Assembly (NCBI GenBank): GCA_001306305.2
Contig: CP155577.1
Location: forward strand, 2,587,501-2,651,500
Direction of reading: 5' to 3'
Length of the DNA stretch: 64,000 nucleotides
From: Citromicrobium bathyomarinum
GTDB lineage: Bacteria; Pseudomonadota; Alphaproteobacteria; Sphingomonadales; Sphingomonadaceae
Shown here: piece after piece, positions 8,741 to 18,603 of the stretch
Layout of the letters: the number at the start of each line of letters is the position of its first letter
Numbering within the stretch: the first letter of the stretch is position 1
The notes under the pieces: generated by a model
What the model was told of the DNA's origin: nothing
Databases searched by the model: none
The model's input: the letters and a program-made list of their open reading frames with translations, nothing else
Position numbers and translations under genes: made by a program

Positions 8741-9718
8741 TCAGGCTTCGCCGCGGGCGACCTTTTCCTGCTGATCGGCCTTGCTCTCCTGGGGCACGAA
8801 ACTGGAGCCGGTCACCCCCATCCAGATCAGGATCGGTGCGGCCATGTAGATCGAGCTGTAGGTCCCGATGAAGATCCCCAGCGTGATCGCAGCGACCATG
8901 CCGAACAGGCTGGCCGGGCCGAACAGCAGCAGCGGGATCAGCGCGACCAGCAGCGTCAGCGAGGTCATGATGGTACGCGCGAGCGTCTCGTTGACCGACA
9001 GGTCGAGCAGTTCGGGCACGGGCATCTTGCGGAACTTCTTCAGATTCTCGCGGATGCGGTCGTACACGACAATCGTATCGTTCAGCGAATAGCCGATGAT
9101 GGCGAGGATCGCGGCAATGATCTGCAGGCTGAATTCCAGCTGGGTGATCGCGAAGAAGCCCATCGTCAGCGACACGTCGTGGACCAGCGCGAACAGCGCG
9201 CCCACGCCGAACTGCCATTCGAACCGGACCCAGATATAGATCGCGATCGCGGCCATCGCGGCCAGCAGCGCCCACAGCGCACGTTCGCGGAATTCGCCCG
9301 CGACCTTGCCGGAAACGGTGTCGTTACCATCGGTCCGCGCATCGGGATATTGCTGGTCGATCGCGGCGATCACCTTGTTGCCGATCTCGGTCGCCGCGCC
9401 GGGCGTGTTCTCGACATCCTCGGGCAGCGGGACGCGGATCGAGACCTGGTTGGGCTGGCCGAATTCCTGCACCACCGGCTCGCCATAACCCAGATCGCCG
9501 ACCAGATCGCGCAGCTGCGGGATCGGGGCCTCGTTCTGCTGCTGGAAGGTCAGGCGCACTTCCTGACCACCGGCGAAGTCGACCCCGTAGTTGAGGCCCA
9601 TGGTGAACACCGCGACCCAGCTCAGGATCATCAGCACCACGCTGACGATGTAGAACGGCACGCGCCAGCGCAGGAACTTGATGTTGGTGTCGTCGGGAAC
9701 GAGCTTGAGAAGTTTCAT
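8741..9718 (-). CDS. secF: Protein translocase subunit SecF
   Basis: Inner-membrane partner of SecD, 325 residues. It has a first membrane helix, the signature NYGVDFAGGQEV after it, a periplasmic domain, and a C-terminal bundle of about five helices with the conserved stretch YSLNDTIVVYDRIREN. SecDF uses the proton motive force to help pull proteins through SecYEG. It is the last gene of yajC-secD-secF, with 19 bases after secD. Length is normal for the family. Confidence 0.97.
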   Translation of the reverse strand: MKLLKLVPDDTNIKFLRWRVPFYIVSVVLMILSWVAVFTMGLNYGVDFAGGQEVRLTFQQQNEAPIPQLRDLVGDLGYGEPVVQEFGQPNQVSIRVPLPEDVENTPGAATEIGNKVIAAIDQQYPDARTDGNDTVSGKVAGEFRERALWALLAAMAAIAIYIWVRFEWQFGVGALFALVHDVSLTMGFFAITQLEFSLQIIAAILAIIGYSLNDTIVVYDRIRENLKKFRKMPVPELLDLSVNETLARTIMTSLTLLVALIPLLLFGPASLFGMVAAITLGIFIGTYSSIYMAAPILIWMGVTGSSFVPQESKADQQEKVARGEA

Positions 9719-9737
9719 GATGTTACTCGATGCCCCG

Positions 9738-11336
9738 TCAGATGTTGATTTCGCGCGGACGCTTGGCCTTGAGCCAGCCCGCGACCCACATTCGGGTCAT
9801 GGTCACGCCGGTGAACACGCTGGTGAACAGGCCGATGATCAGGACCACCGCGAAGCCGCGGATCGGGCCCGAGCCGAACAGGAACAGCAGCACCCCGGCG
9901 ATGAAGTTGGTGATGTTCGCATCGTAGATCGCGCGGCTTGCCTCGCGGTAGCCGTTCTCCACCGCGGTCACCACGCGCCGCCCCCGCTTTCGCTCTTCAC
10001 GGATGCGTTCGTTAATCAGCACGTTGGCGTCCACCGCCGCACCGATCGTCAGCACGAAACCGGCGATACCGGGCAGTGTCAGCGTGGTGTTGAGCGCGGC
10101 CATGATGCCCAGGATCATGATCACGTTGATGACCAGCGCGCAGGTCGCATAGACCCCGAAGCGGCCATAGGTGGCGATCATCAGGGCGACGACCAGGATC
10201 GAGCCGATGCCCATCGCGAGCAGGCCCGCGCGGATCGAGTCGGCACCAAGATCGGGCCCGACGGTGCGTTCCTCGACGATCGAGAGATCGACCGGCAGCG
10301 CACCCGAACGCAGGCTGATCGCCAGCGCGTTGGCGCTGTCGGCGGTGAACCCGCCAGAAATGCGCGCCGCGCCGCCACGAATAGGCTCGTTGATATTGGG
10401 TGCGGACAGCACTTCACCGTCGAGGATGATGGCAAAGGGCTTGCCCACATTCTGCGTCGTCAGCTGGGCGAAACGCTGGCCGCCCTGGCTGTCGAACTGG
10501 ATGTTGACGATATTGCTGTTGTCCTGCGGGTCGACCCCGGCCTGCGCATTGACCAGGCTGTCGCCCTGAATACCGCCAAGCCGGCGAACCGCGAGGCTGG
10601 TGCCTTCGAAGGCGGACCCTTCCGCAAAGGGGAAGATCTCGCTGCCCGGAGGGGCGATACCCTCGGCAACATCGCTTGGCAGGGCTTCCTGATCGACCAG
10701 CTTGAATTCGAGCTTCGCGGTCTGGCCGAGCAGTTCCTTGAGCTGTTCGGGGTCCTGCAGGCCCGGCACCTGCACCACGATGCGGGTGTCGCCCTGGCGC
10801 AGGATGGTCGGCTCGCGCGTGCCCAGCTCGTCGATCCGCCGGCGGACCACGTCGGTCGCGCTGTCCATCGCCTGGGTCACCGCCTCGTCGAGGCCCTGTG
10901 CGGTCGGGGTGAGCACGATCCGGCTGGTGTCGACCACGCTCAGTTCCCACTGGCGGGTCAGCCCGGTGCCGTTCATCAGCGGGGTGAGCACTTCGCGCGC
11001 CCGGTCAATCTCGCTCGGATCGTCGAGCATGAAGGAGAGGCGCCCGCCCCGGGTCGAAACGTCGCCGATGCGGATCTGCGGGCTCGCATCACGCATCGCG
11101 GTGCGAACCGATTCCTCCAGATTTTCGAGCCGCTGCGCCGCAACCTGCGCGGGCTGCGCTTCCAGCAGGATGTGGCTGCCACCGGCAAGGTCGAGCCCGA
11201 GATTGACCGTCGGATCGGGCAGGCTGCGCGGAAAGGGAATGTTGGCGATGGAGAAGAACGAAGGGATGGCACACGCGGCCACCACCAGGGTCAACGCCCA
11301 CAACCAGATCTTACGCCAGCGCGGAAATTCGAGCAT
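9738..11336 (-). CDS. secD: Protein translocase subunit SecD
   Basis: 532-residue inner-membrane subunit. It begins MLEFPRWRKIW with one membrane helix, then GLDLAGGSH, a large periplasmic region (P1-type folds), and a C-terminal membrane bundle containing LPGIAGFVLTIG and DANVLINERIREE. The start is the ATG at 11336; the frame is open well upstream but that part overlaps yajC. The position between yajC and secF is the usual operon order. Confidence 0.97.
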   Translation of the reverse strand: MLEFPRWRKIWLWALTLVVAACAIPSFFSIANIPFPRSLPDPTVNLGLDLAGGSHILLEAQPAQVAAQRLENLEESVRTAMRDASPQIRIGDVSTRGGRLSFMLDDPSEIDRAREVLTPLMNGTGLTRQWELSVVDTSRIVLTPTAQGLDEAVTQAMDSATDVVRRRIDELGTREPTILRQGDTRIVVQVPGLQDPEQLKELLGQTAKLEFKLVDQEALPSDVAEGIAPPGSEIFPFAEGSAFEGTSLAVRRLGGIQGDSLVNAQAGVDPQDNSNIVNIQFDSQGGQRFAQLTTQNVGKPFAIILDGEVLSAPNINEPIRGGAARISGGFTADSANALAISLRSGALPVDLSIVEERTVGPDLGADSIRAGLLAMGIGSILVVALMIATYGRFGVYATCALVINVIMILGIMAALNTTLTLPGIAGFVLTIGAAVDANVLINERIREERKRGRRVVTAVENGYREASRAIYDANITNFIAGVLLFLFGSGPIRGFAVVLIIGLFTSVFTGVTMTRMWVAGWLKAKRPREINI

Positions 11337-11356
11337 TGGTTGAAGCCTCTTCGCGC

Positions 11357-11671
11357 TCAGTCGTTGCTGGCTTTGGGCAGGATCACGTCGCCGATCGTGC
11401 TCTTCACGGCCTTGACCCGCACATCGCGTGCCAGTTCCAGCTCGACCTCGTCGTCGCGCACGGCGACGATCTTGCCGATCAGCCCGCCTGCGGTGACCAC
11501 CCGGTCGCCCTTCTTGAGGCCGCCGATCTTTTCCTGGTGTTCTTTCTGCCGCTTCATCTGTGGGCGAATGATCAGGAACCAGAAGATGAGGATCATGCCC
11601 ACGAAGGGCAGGAACTGGATCCAGGCCGGGGGCGCTGATGCGCTGGCCGCGGCGGTCATAAGGTCGAGCAT
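11357..11671 (-). CDS. yajC: Preprotein translocase subunit YajC
   Basis: 104 residues. One N-terminal membrane helix (FVGMILIFWFLII) leads into RPQMKRQKEH and a small cytoplasmic beta domain with LKKGDRVVTAGG, the YajC signature. It accompanies SecDF in the translocon. The ATG at 11671 gives the normal length; the frame upstream is not part of the family. It is the first gene of the sec operon, so the operon promoter should lie in 11672-11915. Confidence 0.96.
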   Translation of the reverse strand: MLDLMTAAASASAPPAWIQFLPFVGMILIFWFLIIRPQMKRQKEHQEKIGGLKKGDRVVTAGGLIGKIVAVRDDEVELELARDVRVKAVKSTIGDVILPKASND

Positions 11672-11915
11672 GAGGGTACGGGTGCCTGTTGAAATCCGGA
11701 TGTAGAAATGGAGCGTCCATGTGGCGAGCACAAGCCGGGCGGACAGAAATCCATCCCGCTGTCGCGCCACCAGCACTCCAGACCCGCGCGCCTAGCAGCC
11801 TTGGCAGACAAGAGCAATCGGCGGCGCAGCGCGCCTTCGGGCCGGCATTCACAAACAGTGGCAAACGGGCATTGCCAGCTGCGAAGTGCGCGCCTATAGG
11901 CCCCCTTCCACTGCT
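11672..11915. other. Intergenic region between yajC and tRNA-Pro
   Basis: This 244-base stretch should hold the promoter of the yajC-secDF operon (minus) and that of the tRNA (plus). I see no convincing ORF; frames crossing it are shadows. No clear consensus promoter could be picked out. Confidence 0.4.
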
Positions 11916-11992
11916 CGGGAAGTAGCGCAGCCTGGTAGCGCATCACACTGGGGGTGTGGGGGTCGCAGGTTCGAATCCTGTCTTCCCGACCA
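11916..11992 (+). tRNA. tRNA-Pro (anticodon GGG)
   Basis: 77 bases including an encoded CCA end. The acceptor stem is CGGGAAG/CTTCCCG. The D arm has GCGC/GCGC. The anticodon loop CTGGGGG carries GGG at 11950-11952, reading CCC proline codons. The T loop has TTCGAAT. All arms fold without mismatch except a terminal U-G pair in the anticodon stem. Confidence 0.97.
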
Positions 11993-12211
11993 GTGGAATT
12001 ACCCCCCTAAAACCCATCCCGCACAACACCTTGCCATATCGGCTGCGGCCGGGTTTCCGTCGGGAGTCCCCTTTCAGAAGAGCTCTCTGGCAGTCCTGCA
12101 CAGGCGGTGCAGACGCCCTCCCCTCACCCATTTTGCCCAGGCGGGACGGCGCCACATACCCCGGCTCCGCCAGCGCACCGCTCTTCAGCAGCGCGTGGCA
12201 GCCAGACATGC

Positions 12212-12247
12212 AAAGAGCGGCAGACCAAGGCAGGCCTGCCGCTCTTT
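12212..12247. terminator. Terminator hairpin after the M16 protease gene
   Basis: AAAGAGCGGCAG and CTGCCGCTCTTT form a perfect 12-base stem. It lies about 30 bases past the stop of the M16 protease (minus) and could also end the tRNA transcript (plus). The rest of 11993-12275 shows nothing else. Confidence 0.75.
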
Positions 12248-12275
12248 GCTGTCTCGGGGTCGCGCCTGTCGGCGA

Positions 12276-15185
12276 TCAGTCCTCCGGCACTTCCGGATCG
12301 GTCGAGTCGCCGCTGCGGAAAGGCGGCAGCACGTCCTCGGGCTTGAGCACGGTGATCGGCAGCCGCAGCGGTTCGAGCTGCGGCTTGACGATATCGGCAT
12401 CGCCCACCACGACCCACACCCATTGCGATGGCGCGAGCGCGGCCTTCACATCGGCGCGCAGCTCGTCCAGCTTCACCGTCTTGTACTCCTCGCCCAGCGT
12501 CGCGTAATAATCGTCGGGCCGTCCGCGCCGCACGTTTTCCTGCATGCCCGCCAGCACGCCGCCAGCGGAACTGAACCAGCTGCTCATCGAACGCAGGCGG
12601 CTGTCGCGCACGAAATCCAGCTCTTCCTGGCTGATCGGGCGGGTGGTGACGAAATCGGTCACTTCCTTGCGCAGCTCGCCCACTGCAGGGCCGGCCTTGT
12701 CCTGCTGCACGCTGGTGGCGGCGACATAGGATGTCTCCTGCAGCTGATCGACGAAGCTGCCGCTCGCCCCATAGGCCCAGTGTTTGTCCTCGCGCAGGTT
12801 CATGTTGATCCGGCTGAGGAACCCGCTGCCCAGGACCTGGTCGGCGAGGTCCAGAGAGACGAGATCGTCGCTGGTCACGCCTTCGACCAGCTGGCCGCCC
12901 GCAATCGTGGTCTGGGCCGAATCCACCCGATCGATGAGGACGATCTGCGGCGGGGCCGGATCGGGCGCCGCGCGCGTGGGCATGGACGGCGCCGCACCGG
13001 CGACCTCCCAGGTGCCGAATTCCTCTTCCAGCCCGGGCTGGAGCTGCGCCAGCGGCAGGTCGCTGACCACGAAGATCCGGGCGCCTTCGGGCCGGACCCA
13101 TTCGCCGTGCGACGCGTCGAGCTGCGCGGGCGTGATGCTGGCAAGCACCGCGGGATCGCCCATGCCTTGATGGATCGCATAGGGCGAATTGGCATCGATC
13201 AGGCGCGGCAAGACCTCCTGCACCAGAGCGTCGGGCAGGATCCGGCTGTTGTCATAGCGGGTCAGATAATCACGCCGGAGCCGGTCGATCTCTTCCTGCG
13301 GGAAGGTCGGCTCCTTCACCACGCTGCCCATCAGATCCAGAGCGGATGCGAGGTTGATCGACGGAGTCAGGACATAGACCGAGCTTTCATCGACCGTCGC
13401 CCCGCCGCCGAGCGAGAGGCCCAGCCTTTCCTTCTCGGCTTCGATCGAGGTGGAGTCGCGACCGGGAATGCCCTGGTCGAGCGTCGCCATCATCATCCCG
13501 AACAGCCCGTCCTCGCTGGGCGCGTCCACCGCGGTGCCGACCGGAAAATTGAGCGAGATCTGCGTGAAGGGCACGGTGTCCTTCTGCGCGTAGATCACCT
13601 CGATCCCGTTCGACAGGTTCGTGCGGGTCACTTCGGGGAAGCGTGTTCCGCTCGGCTCGCCCAGCGGCGGCATCGGCATGCGCTGCTTGCGCTCGACCCC
13701 AGTCGCCTCTGTGCTCGCCTCTGTGGACGGCGTCTCTGCCGACGGCGTTTCCGGCCGCGTCGCGGCGTCCTCTTCCACGATCCGCGCGCCGGGCACCACG
13801 GTCAGCGCGTAGACCGGGCGGGTCAGCCATTTGCGCGCGATGTCGAACGCATCCTGCGGGGTCTGCCGGGCGTAGAAGTCGATATCGCGGCGGTAGGCGT
13901 CGGTATCATCGATCAGCACCTTGCCGTTGGCCAGCGCCTGGCCGCGTCCGGCGAGCGATTCCTGCCCCATCGCATAGCCGACGACGAACCGCGTCACCCA
14001 CCGGTTCACTTCATCCTCGGTCGGCTTGCGGGACAGGAACTGTGCGATCGTCGCGTCCAGCGCCTCGCCTGCAACCTCGGGATCGACCCCCTCGGCCACC
14101 TGTCCGCGAATGGTGAACGTACCGCCCCGGGCGAGGGTCGAATTCTCGGTGCCGATGCGGTCGAACAGCTTGCGCTCGCGCACCAGCACCCGGTCGAGCA
14201 GCGCATTGTCGATTTGCCCCAGCACGCCCGCCACGACATCGAGCCCGAGGGCATCGGTATTGTCGTACCCCGGCACGGCCCACGTACGCACGATGGTGGG
14301 CTGGGTGACCGGCGCGGTTACCGTCTCGTCGATCCGTTCGGGAAGGGTCGGCACGGGCGCGACGATTTCCGGGTTTTCCGGCCCGCGCGGGATCGCGCCG
14401 AAATACTTCGTCACCACCCGGCGCGCCTCTTCCTCACCGATATCGCCGGCGAGCACGAGGATCGCGTTGTTGGGGCCGTAATGGCTTCGGAACCAGCCCC
14501 TCACATCGTCGAGATTGGCCGCATCGAGATCGGCCATCGATCCGATGACGCTGTGCCCATAGGGGTGGTCTGCGGGATAAAGCGTCGCGGTCATCCGGTC
14601 GCTGATCACCGAATAGGGGTTGTCTTCGCCCTGCCGCTTCTCGTTCTGGACGACGCCGCGTTGTTCATCCAGCAACCCCTGCGTCACCGCGCCCAGCAGG
14701 TAGCCCATCCGGTCGGACTCCATGAACAGCGCGCGCTCCAGCGCGGAGGCCGGGACGGTCTCGTAATAGTTCGTCCGGTCGTTACTGGTCGTGCCGTTGA
14801 TCCCGGTCGCGCCTGCTTCTTCCAGCGGCTTGAAGAAATCGCCGGGGACGTTCTCGCTGCCGTTGAACATCAGGTGTTCGAACAGGTGGGCGAAGCCACT
14901 GCGGCCCTCGGGCTCGTTCCTCGATCCGACATCGTACCACACGCCGATCGAAACCTCGGGCGTGGTCCGGTCGGTGTGGACGATCACGGTCAGGCCGTTG
15001 TCGAGCGTGAACTCGGCATAGGGGATGTCGATCTGCGAAACGAAGGTTTCGAGCGGGGTCGTCGCCTCGACGGCATCCGCCGCTTGCGCAGCGGTGTCCT
15101 GCGCGGCTTCCTGTGCCTGGACCGCAACCGGGACGGGAAGCAGCGACAATGCGCAGCCGGCAAGGAAAAGGGCTTTGAGGTTCAT
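12276..15185 (-). CDS. Periplasmic M16-family zinc protease (two-domain)
   Basis: 969 residues with a signal peptide ending near VQAQEA. The N-terminal M16 unit has the inverted zinc motif HLFEH (His100, Glu103, His104) and the third ligand Glu in VVQNEK (Glu182). The second unit, from about residue 520, has the fold but no zinc motif, as in pitrilysin-like and FusC-like proteins, where two halves form a chamber that digests peptides or small proteins. The gene lies about 70 bases after a TonB receptor on the same strand, so they are probably one operon. That arrangement recalls FusA/FusC, in which the protease cuts imported ferredoxin. The start is the ATG that opens the signal peptide. Confidence 0.92.
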   Translation of the reverse strand: MNLKALFLAGCALSLLPVPVAVQAQEAAQDTAAQAADAVEATTPLETFVSQIDIPYAEFTLDNGLTVIVHTDRTTPEVSIGVWYDVGSRNEPEGRSGFAHLFEHLMFNGSENVPGDFFKPLEEAGATGINGTTSNDRTNYYETVPASALERALFMESDRMGYLLGAVTQGLLDEQRGVVQNEKRQGEDNPYSVISDRMTATLYPADHPYGHSVIGSMADLDAANLDDVRGWFRSHYGPNNAILVLAGDIGEEEARRVVTKYFGAIPRGPENPEIVAPVPTLPERIDETVTAPVTQPTIVRTWAVPGYDNTDALGLDVVAGVLGQIDNALLDRVLVRERKLFDRIGTENSTLARGGTFTIRGQVAEGVDPEVAGEALDATIAQFLSRKPTEDEVNRWVTRFVVGYAMGQESLAGRGQALANGKVLIDDTDAYRRDIDFYARQTPQDAFDIARKWLTRPVYALTVVPGARIVEEDAATRPETPSAETPSTEASTEATGVERKQRMPMPPLGEPSGTRFPEVTRTNLSNGIEVIYAQKDTVPFTQISLNFPVGTAVDAPSEDGLFGMMMATLDQGIPGRDSTSIEAEKERLGLSLGGGATVDESSVYVLTPSINLASALDLMGSVVKEPTFPQEEIDRLRRDYLTRYDNSRILPDALVQEVLPRLIDANSPYAIHQGMGDPAVLASITPAQLDASHGEWVRPEGARIFVVSDLPLAQLQPGLEEEFGTWEVAGAAPSMPTRAAPDPAPPQIVLIDRVDSAQTTIAGGQLVEGVTSDDLVSLDLADQVLGSGFLSRINMNLREDKHWAYGASGSFVDQLQETSYVAATSVQQDKAGPAVGELRKEVTDFVTTRPISQEELDFVRDSRLRSMSSWFSSAGGVLAGMQENVRRGRPDDYYATLGEEYKTVKLDELRADVKAALAPSQWVWVVVGDADIVKPQLEPLRLPITVLKPEDVLPPFRSGDSTDPEVPED

Positions 15186-15254
15186 GGTGTGGCTCCGGGG
15201 GGAATGCGCGCAGGTGCGGGCCGGCACGCGATCGTGCCAGCCCGCAGCCACGGA

Positions 15255-18200
15255 TCAGAAGGACTTGGTGAGCGTCAGATAGAAGTTCGTCAGCCGCGGA
15301 TCGGCGTTGCGGCTGTAGAAGATCGGAGAGGCCAGCGTGTCGATCGGCGGCTTGCTGCCGAACACGTTGTTGATCCCGGCGCGAACCTTGAGCCCGCGAT
15401 CGAAATCGTAGGTTGCCGCGATATCGTGATAGAACACGCTATCTACCTTGGCCGAGCCCTGGGTTGCAACGACGGACCGGTCCAGTTGGAGGTAGTAGCT
15501 GTCGACATAGCGGCCCTGCCACGCGATCGAGAGCGGCCCCTTGCTCCAGCGGATGCTGCCGTTGCCGCGCCAGCGCAGCGCGCCGTTTTCGCCGTAGCCC
15601 TGGCCGTAACTCACCGTGTTCACACCGGCGTAGTCTTCCTCGGGCTGGCCGGGATAGGTCTCGACAGACAATTCGCGCACCCAGGTCGCCGAAGCGGAGA
15701 AATCGATCGTCCCGCCGAACAGTTCGTCGCTGTAGTCGAGCGAGAAATCGACCGCTTCCGCCGTCGACCCGACGAGGTTGGCCAGCGAGATATCGATCGA
15801 GGTGATCGGGCCGACGTCGTAGCCGTCCGACGCGGGGCCACGCTCCACCCTGTCCGGATAGCGTTCGAGGAAGATCTCCAGCGCCTCCTGCGTGGCTTCG
15901 TCGGTCGCATAGAGCAGGTTCGGGGTGAAGTAGTTGTCTTCCTTGCGGATTCGGGTCCAGTCGGCGGAGAACCGCAGCCCGGGCAGGAAGCGCGGCGTCA
16001 GGATCACGCCAATGGTCCAGGTCTCGGAGCTTTCCGGCTTCACGTCGGGGTTGCCGCCGTAATAGCCCGGAATCTCATACCCGAACGCTGTCGGCGTCCC
16101 GATCGGCTCCCCTCCGCGCAGGGGGTCGCGAGCCTCCACGCCCAGAACGCCCTGAAGCTTGGTCAGCTGGTCGAGCGTGGGCGGCAGGTAGCCGGTGGTG
16201 TAGGAGCCGCGGAAGGTCACGTCCTCAATCGGCGACCAGCGCACACTGACCGACGGGTCCGTATGGCTGTTCTCGGTCGTCGCCAGGCCGAGGTCCGCAC
16301 CCTGCGGCGGGCAATCCTGATAGATGTCGTCGCTGGGCAGCGCGCCGAACCCGAACAGGCAGATGATATTGGCCAGCGCGCCTTCGCCCTTGTACTGCTC
16401 GTGCCGGGCGGCGATCCGCAGTTCGAGCGAGCGGATCAGCGGAACCGCGTTGTCGACCCCCACGATCGGGAAGGCGATCTCCGCAAACCCGGCGAGGATC
16501 GTCTGCTTGCGCTCGGGCGTGTAGGTCACGCTCGAAAACTCGCTATTGATCGCGGAGATCACGCTGCCGGCCACCTCGACCGAACGCTCGACATTGAGCG
16601 TCATGCGCGGCTGCCCGCCGGGCAAATCGATCGGCACCGGCCCCGCCAGCCGCAGCGACTGGGTCGCGATGGTGGTGGTGGCGGGCGTGGTGATCGAGCC
16701 GAAATCGCTGTCGATATAGGTCAAGTCGAGTGGATCGAGCCGCAGGTCACGCAGTACGTCCTGCGATCCCGCCCCCAGCAGAAGGGTCAGGCCCGGGGTG
16801 TAGTTGGAAGGCGACTTGTCTGCGGTGTAACGGTTCTTGGCCCAGGAAAAGTCGGCCACCGCCTGCCAGTCATACGGCAGTTTGACGATCGCGCCGGCGA
16901 CCCCGCGCAGCTGGTCGTTCCGGCTCGATACGTCGGCCTCGGCATCGCCCTGCGGCAGTGCGACGCTGATGTCCTGCGCGAAGGGATTGTTCGGCGCATC
17001 GGCAAGCAGCGTCACGCTCGACGGAGCGCGCGTGACCGTGGTGCGCGAGATCGCCCGCGAGGCCGCGCCTTCGACATAGACGCTCAGCCAGTCGTTGAAC
17101 TCGCGCCGCACGGCGAGCGTGCCGGCGAGATTTTCCGCACCGTAGAGCAGCGGCGCGAGCTTGCCTTCGCCAACGGCGCTGATCGGCTGATCGAAATTGT
17201 AACTGCCGATCGTCGCGATCAGCGGATCGACCCCGTCCAGCGCCACCCCGCGATAGCCATTGGGCACATAAGCGATCGGGCTGTCGAACAGCGTACCGCC
17301 ATATTCGGGATCGAGCTGCAGCGGACTGCCGTCGATGGTCTGGATATTAGGGGTCGCGCCGGAAGGCGGAAACGCACCGTAGAAGAACGTGGGATCGTTT
17401 TCGAGAATGCGCTGGCGCCCGCGCTCGAACAGTTCCGAACGATCGCCGTAGAGCAGCGGGGCCTGCTTGCGCCAGCTGCCGGTGAACGAAATGTTGGTCC
17501 GCCCACCCTCGATCGTGGTCGCGCCGGTGAAGTCGATCCGGAAGTCGGGCTGCGCGAAATCATAGGTGTCGGAGTAGTTGGCGCTGATCTCCGCACCCTG
17601 ATAGTCGCGGCGTAGGATGATGTTGATCACGCCCCCGCTCGCGCCGCTGCCGTAAAGGCCCGAGGCGGAGGAGGCGAGCACCTCGATCCGTTCGACCGCG
17701 GCCAGCGGGATGCCGGTGATTTGCGGCTGGTTGATCTGCCCCTGCCCCAGATTGATCCCCGGCTGCCTGCGCCCGTCGACCAGGATCAGCGTGTCGCGCG
17801 AACCGAGACCGCGCAGGTTGATATTGCTGAGGCCGCGCTGGGTGTAATTGGTCCGCCCGCTCATATCGCTGGTCGAAGGGGCGGAATTCACGTTCAGCTG
17901 GTTGCGCAGGAAGGTGTCGAGATCCGGCGCGCCGGACTCCTGAATGTCCTTCTGGGTGAGGACGATGAACGGCTGGCTGTCGTCCTCGCTACGTTCGATG
18001 CCGGTGTTGAGCGACCAGTTGCGCTTTCCGGTGACGAGAATTTCGGGGGTGGCGTTTCCCCGCGCCTCCTGCCGGACGATCGCGATCGCCCCGCTCTCGT
18101 GAAACGCGACGCCGAAGCCCGTCCCGTCGAGAATCCTCATCAGCGCCTCTTCCGGCGTGAACACCCCGGAGACACCCTGGCTGCGGACCTCTGCGATATC

Positions 18201-18395
18201 CGCCTCGCGATAGACCAGTTCGCGGCGCGACTGACGCGTCCAGCGGTCGAGTGCGCTCTTGAGCGTGCCTGCCGGAATGGCGAATTGCTGCTTGGTGGAC
18301 GCAACCCCTTCCTGCGCAACGGCTGCCGTCGGCATGGCCATGACACCGCCTGCAACCCCGGCCAACAGCAGTGAGACGGATTTCGCAAATGACAT
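15255..18395 (-). CDS. TonB-dependent receptor with STN signalling domain
   Basis: Outer-membrane receptor of 1046 residues. A signal peptide ends around AVAQEG. An STN domain spans about residues 30-110 (FAIPAGTLKSALDRW, then FTPEEALMRIL), the part that contacts a FecR-type anti-sigma factor in the periplasm. A plug domain follows (about 130-260), then a 22-strand barrel ending in the C-terminal phenylalanine. The divergent sigma factor and FecR genes complete the three-part surface-signalling set. The ligand is unknown. The downstream M16 protease makes a peptide or protein ligand worth considering beside an iron complex. Confidence 0.93.
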   Translation of the reverse strand: MSFAKSVSLLLAGVAGGVMAMPTAAVAQEGVASTKQQFAIPAGTLKSALDRWTRQSRRELVYREADIAEVRSQGVSGVFTPEEALMRILDGTGFGVAFHESGAIAIVRQEARGNATPEILVTGKRNWSLNTGIERSEDDSQPFIVLTQKDIQESGAPDLDTFLRNQLNVNSAPSTSDMSGRTNYTQRGLSNINLRGLGSRDTLILVDGRRQPGINLGQGQINQPQITGIPLAAVERIEVLASSASGLYGSGASGGVINIILRRDYQGAEISANYSDTYDFAQPDFRIDFTGATTIEGGRTNISFTGSWRKQAPLLYGDRSELFERGRQRILENDPTFFYGAFPPSGATPNIQTIDGSPLQLDPEYGGTLFDSPIAYVPNGYRGVALDGVDPLIATIGSYNFDQPISAVGEGKLAPLLYGAENLAGTLAVRREFNDWLSVYVEGAASRAISRTTVTRAPSSVTLLADAPNNPFAQDISVALPQGDAEADVSSRNDQLRGVAGAIVKLPYDWQAVADFSWAKNRYTADKSPSNYTPGLTLLLGAGSQDVLRDLRLDPLDLTYIDSDFGSITTPATTTIATQSLRLAGPVPIDLPGGQPRMTLNVERSVEVAGSVISAINSEFSSVTYTPERKQTILAGFAEIAFPIVGVDNAVPLIRSLELRIAARHEQYKGEGALANIICLFGFGALPSDDIYQDCPPQGADLGLATTENSHTDPSVSVRWSPIEDVTFRGSYTTGYLPPTLDQLTKLQGVLGVEARDPLRGGEPIGTPTAFGYEIPGYYGGNPDVKPESSETWTIGVILTPRFLPGLRFSADWTRIRKEDNYFTPNLLYATDEATQEALEIFLERYPDRVERGPASDGYDVGPITSIDISLANLVGSTAEAVDFSLDYSDELFGGTIDFSASATWVRELSVETYPGQPEEDYAGVNTVSYGQGYGENGALRWRGNGSIRWSKGPLSIAWQGRYVDSYYLQLDRSVVATQGSAKVDSVFYHDIAATYDFDRGLKVRAGINNVFGSKPPIDTLASPIFYSRNADPRLTNFYLTLTKSF

Positions 18396-18603
18396 AAGTA
18401 ACCCCCCGGTTCTTTTCGCCGGCACGCGCTTTGGGCCGGCCTCGAACACTGGGACAAGCGAGCGTCATCGATCCGTAACGCCGATCTCAAAAAAATGTCA
18501 CCGCCGTGAAATTTTCAAGCCGGGTGCAAAAAGATGTTACGGATTTGCCGCGTTCGATTGTCGTGGCATTCGTGACCGCAAAGGAAATGGCGTCGGCAGG
18601 GCA
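18396..18603. promoter_or_regulatory. Divergent control region, TonB receptor / sigma factor
   Basis: 208 bases separate the receptor start (18395, minus) from the sigma factor start (18604, plus). It contains the 8-base inverted pair TCCGTAAC (18472-18479) and GTTACGGA (18536-18543), 56 bases apart. These might be binding half-sites or promoter elements for the ECF sigma factor. No Fur-box-like sequence was recognised. Confidence 0.45.

Noticed and set aside
9678-11705. 675-residue open frame on the plus strand
   Set aside because: It is the antisense shadow of yajC-secD-secF and has no family features.
11943-12209. 88-residue frame ending in [11 protein letters not shown]
   Set aside because: This ending is the well-known false translation of the reverse strand of a tRNA gene.
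11886-17615. 1909-residue open frame on the plus strand
   Set aside because: It runs antisense to the M16 protease and TonB receptor genes, which have clear motifs. Its product is low-complexity arginine/alanine/glycine sequence, as expected of a shadow frame in GC-rich DNA.
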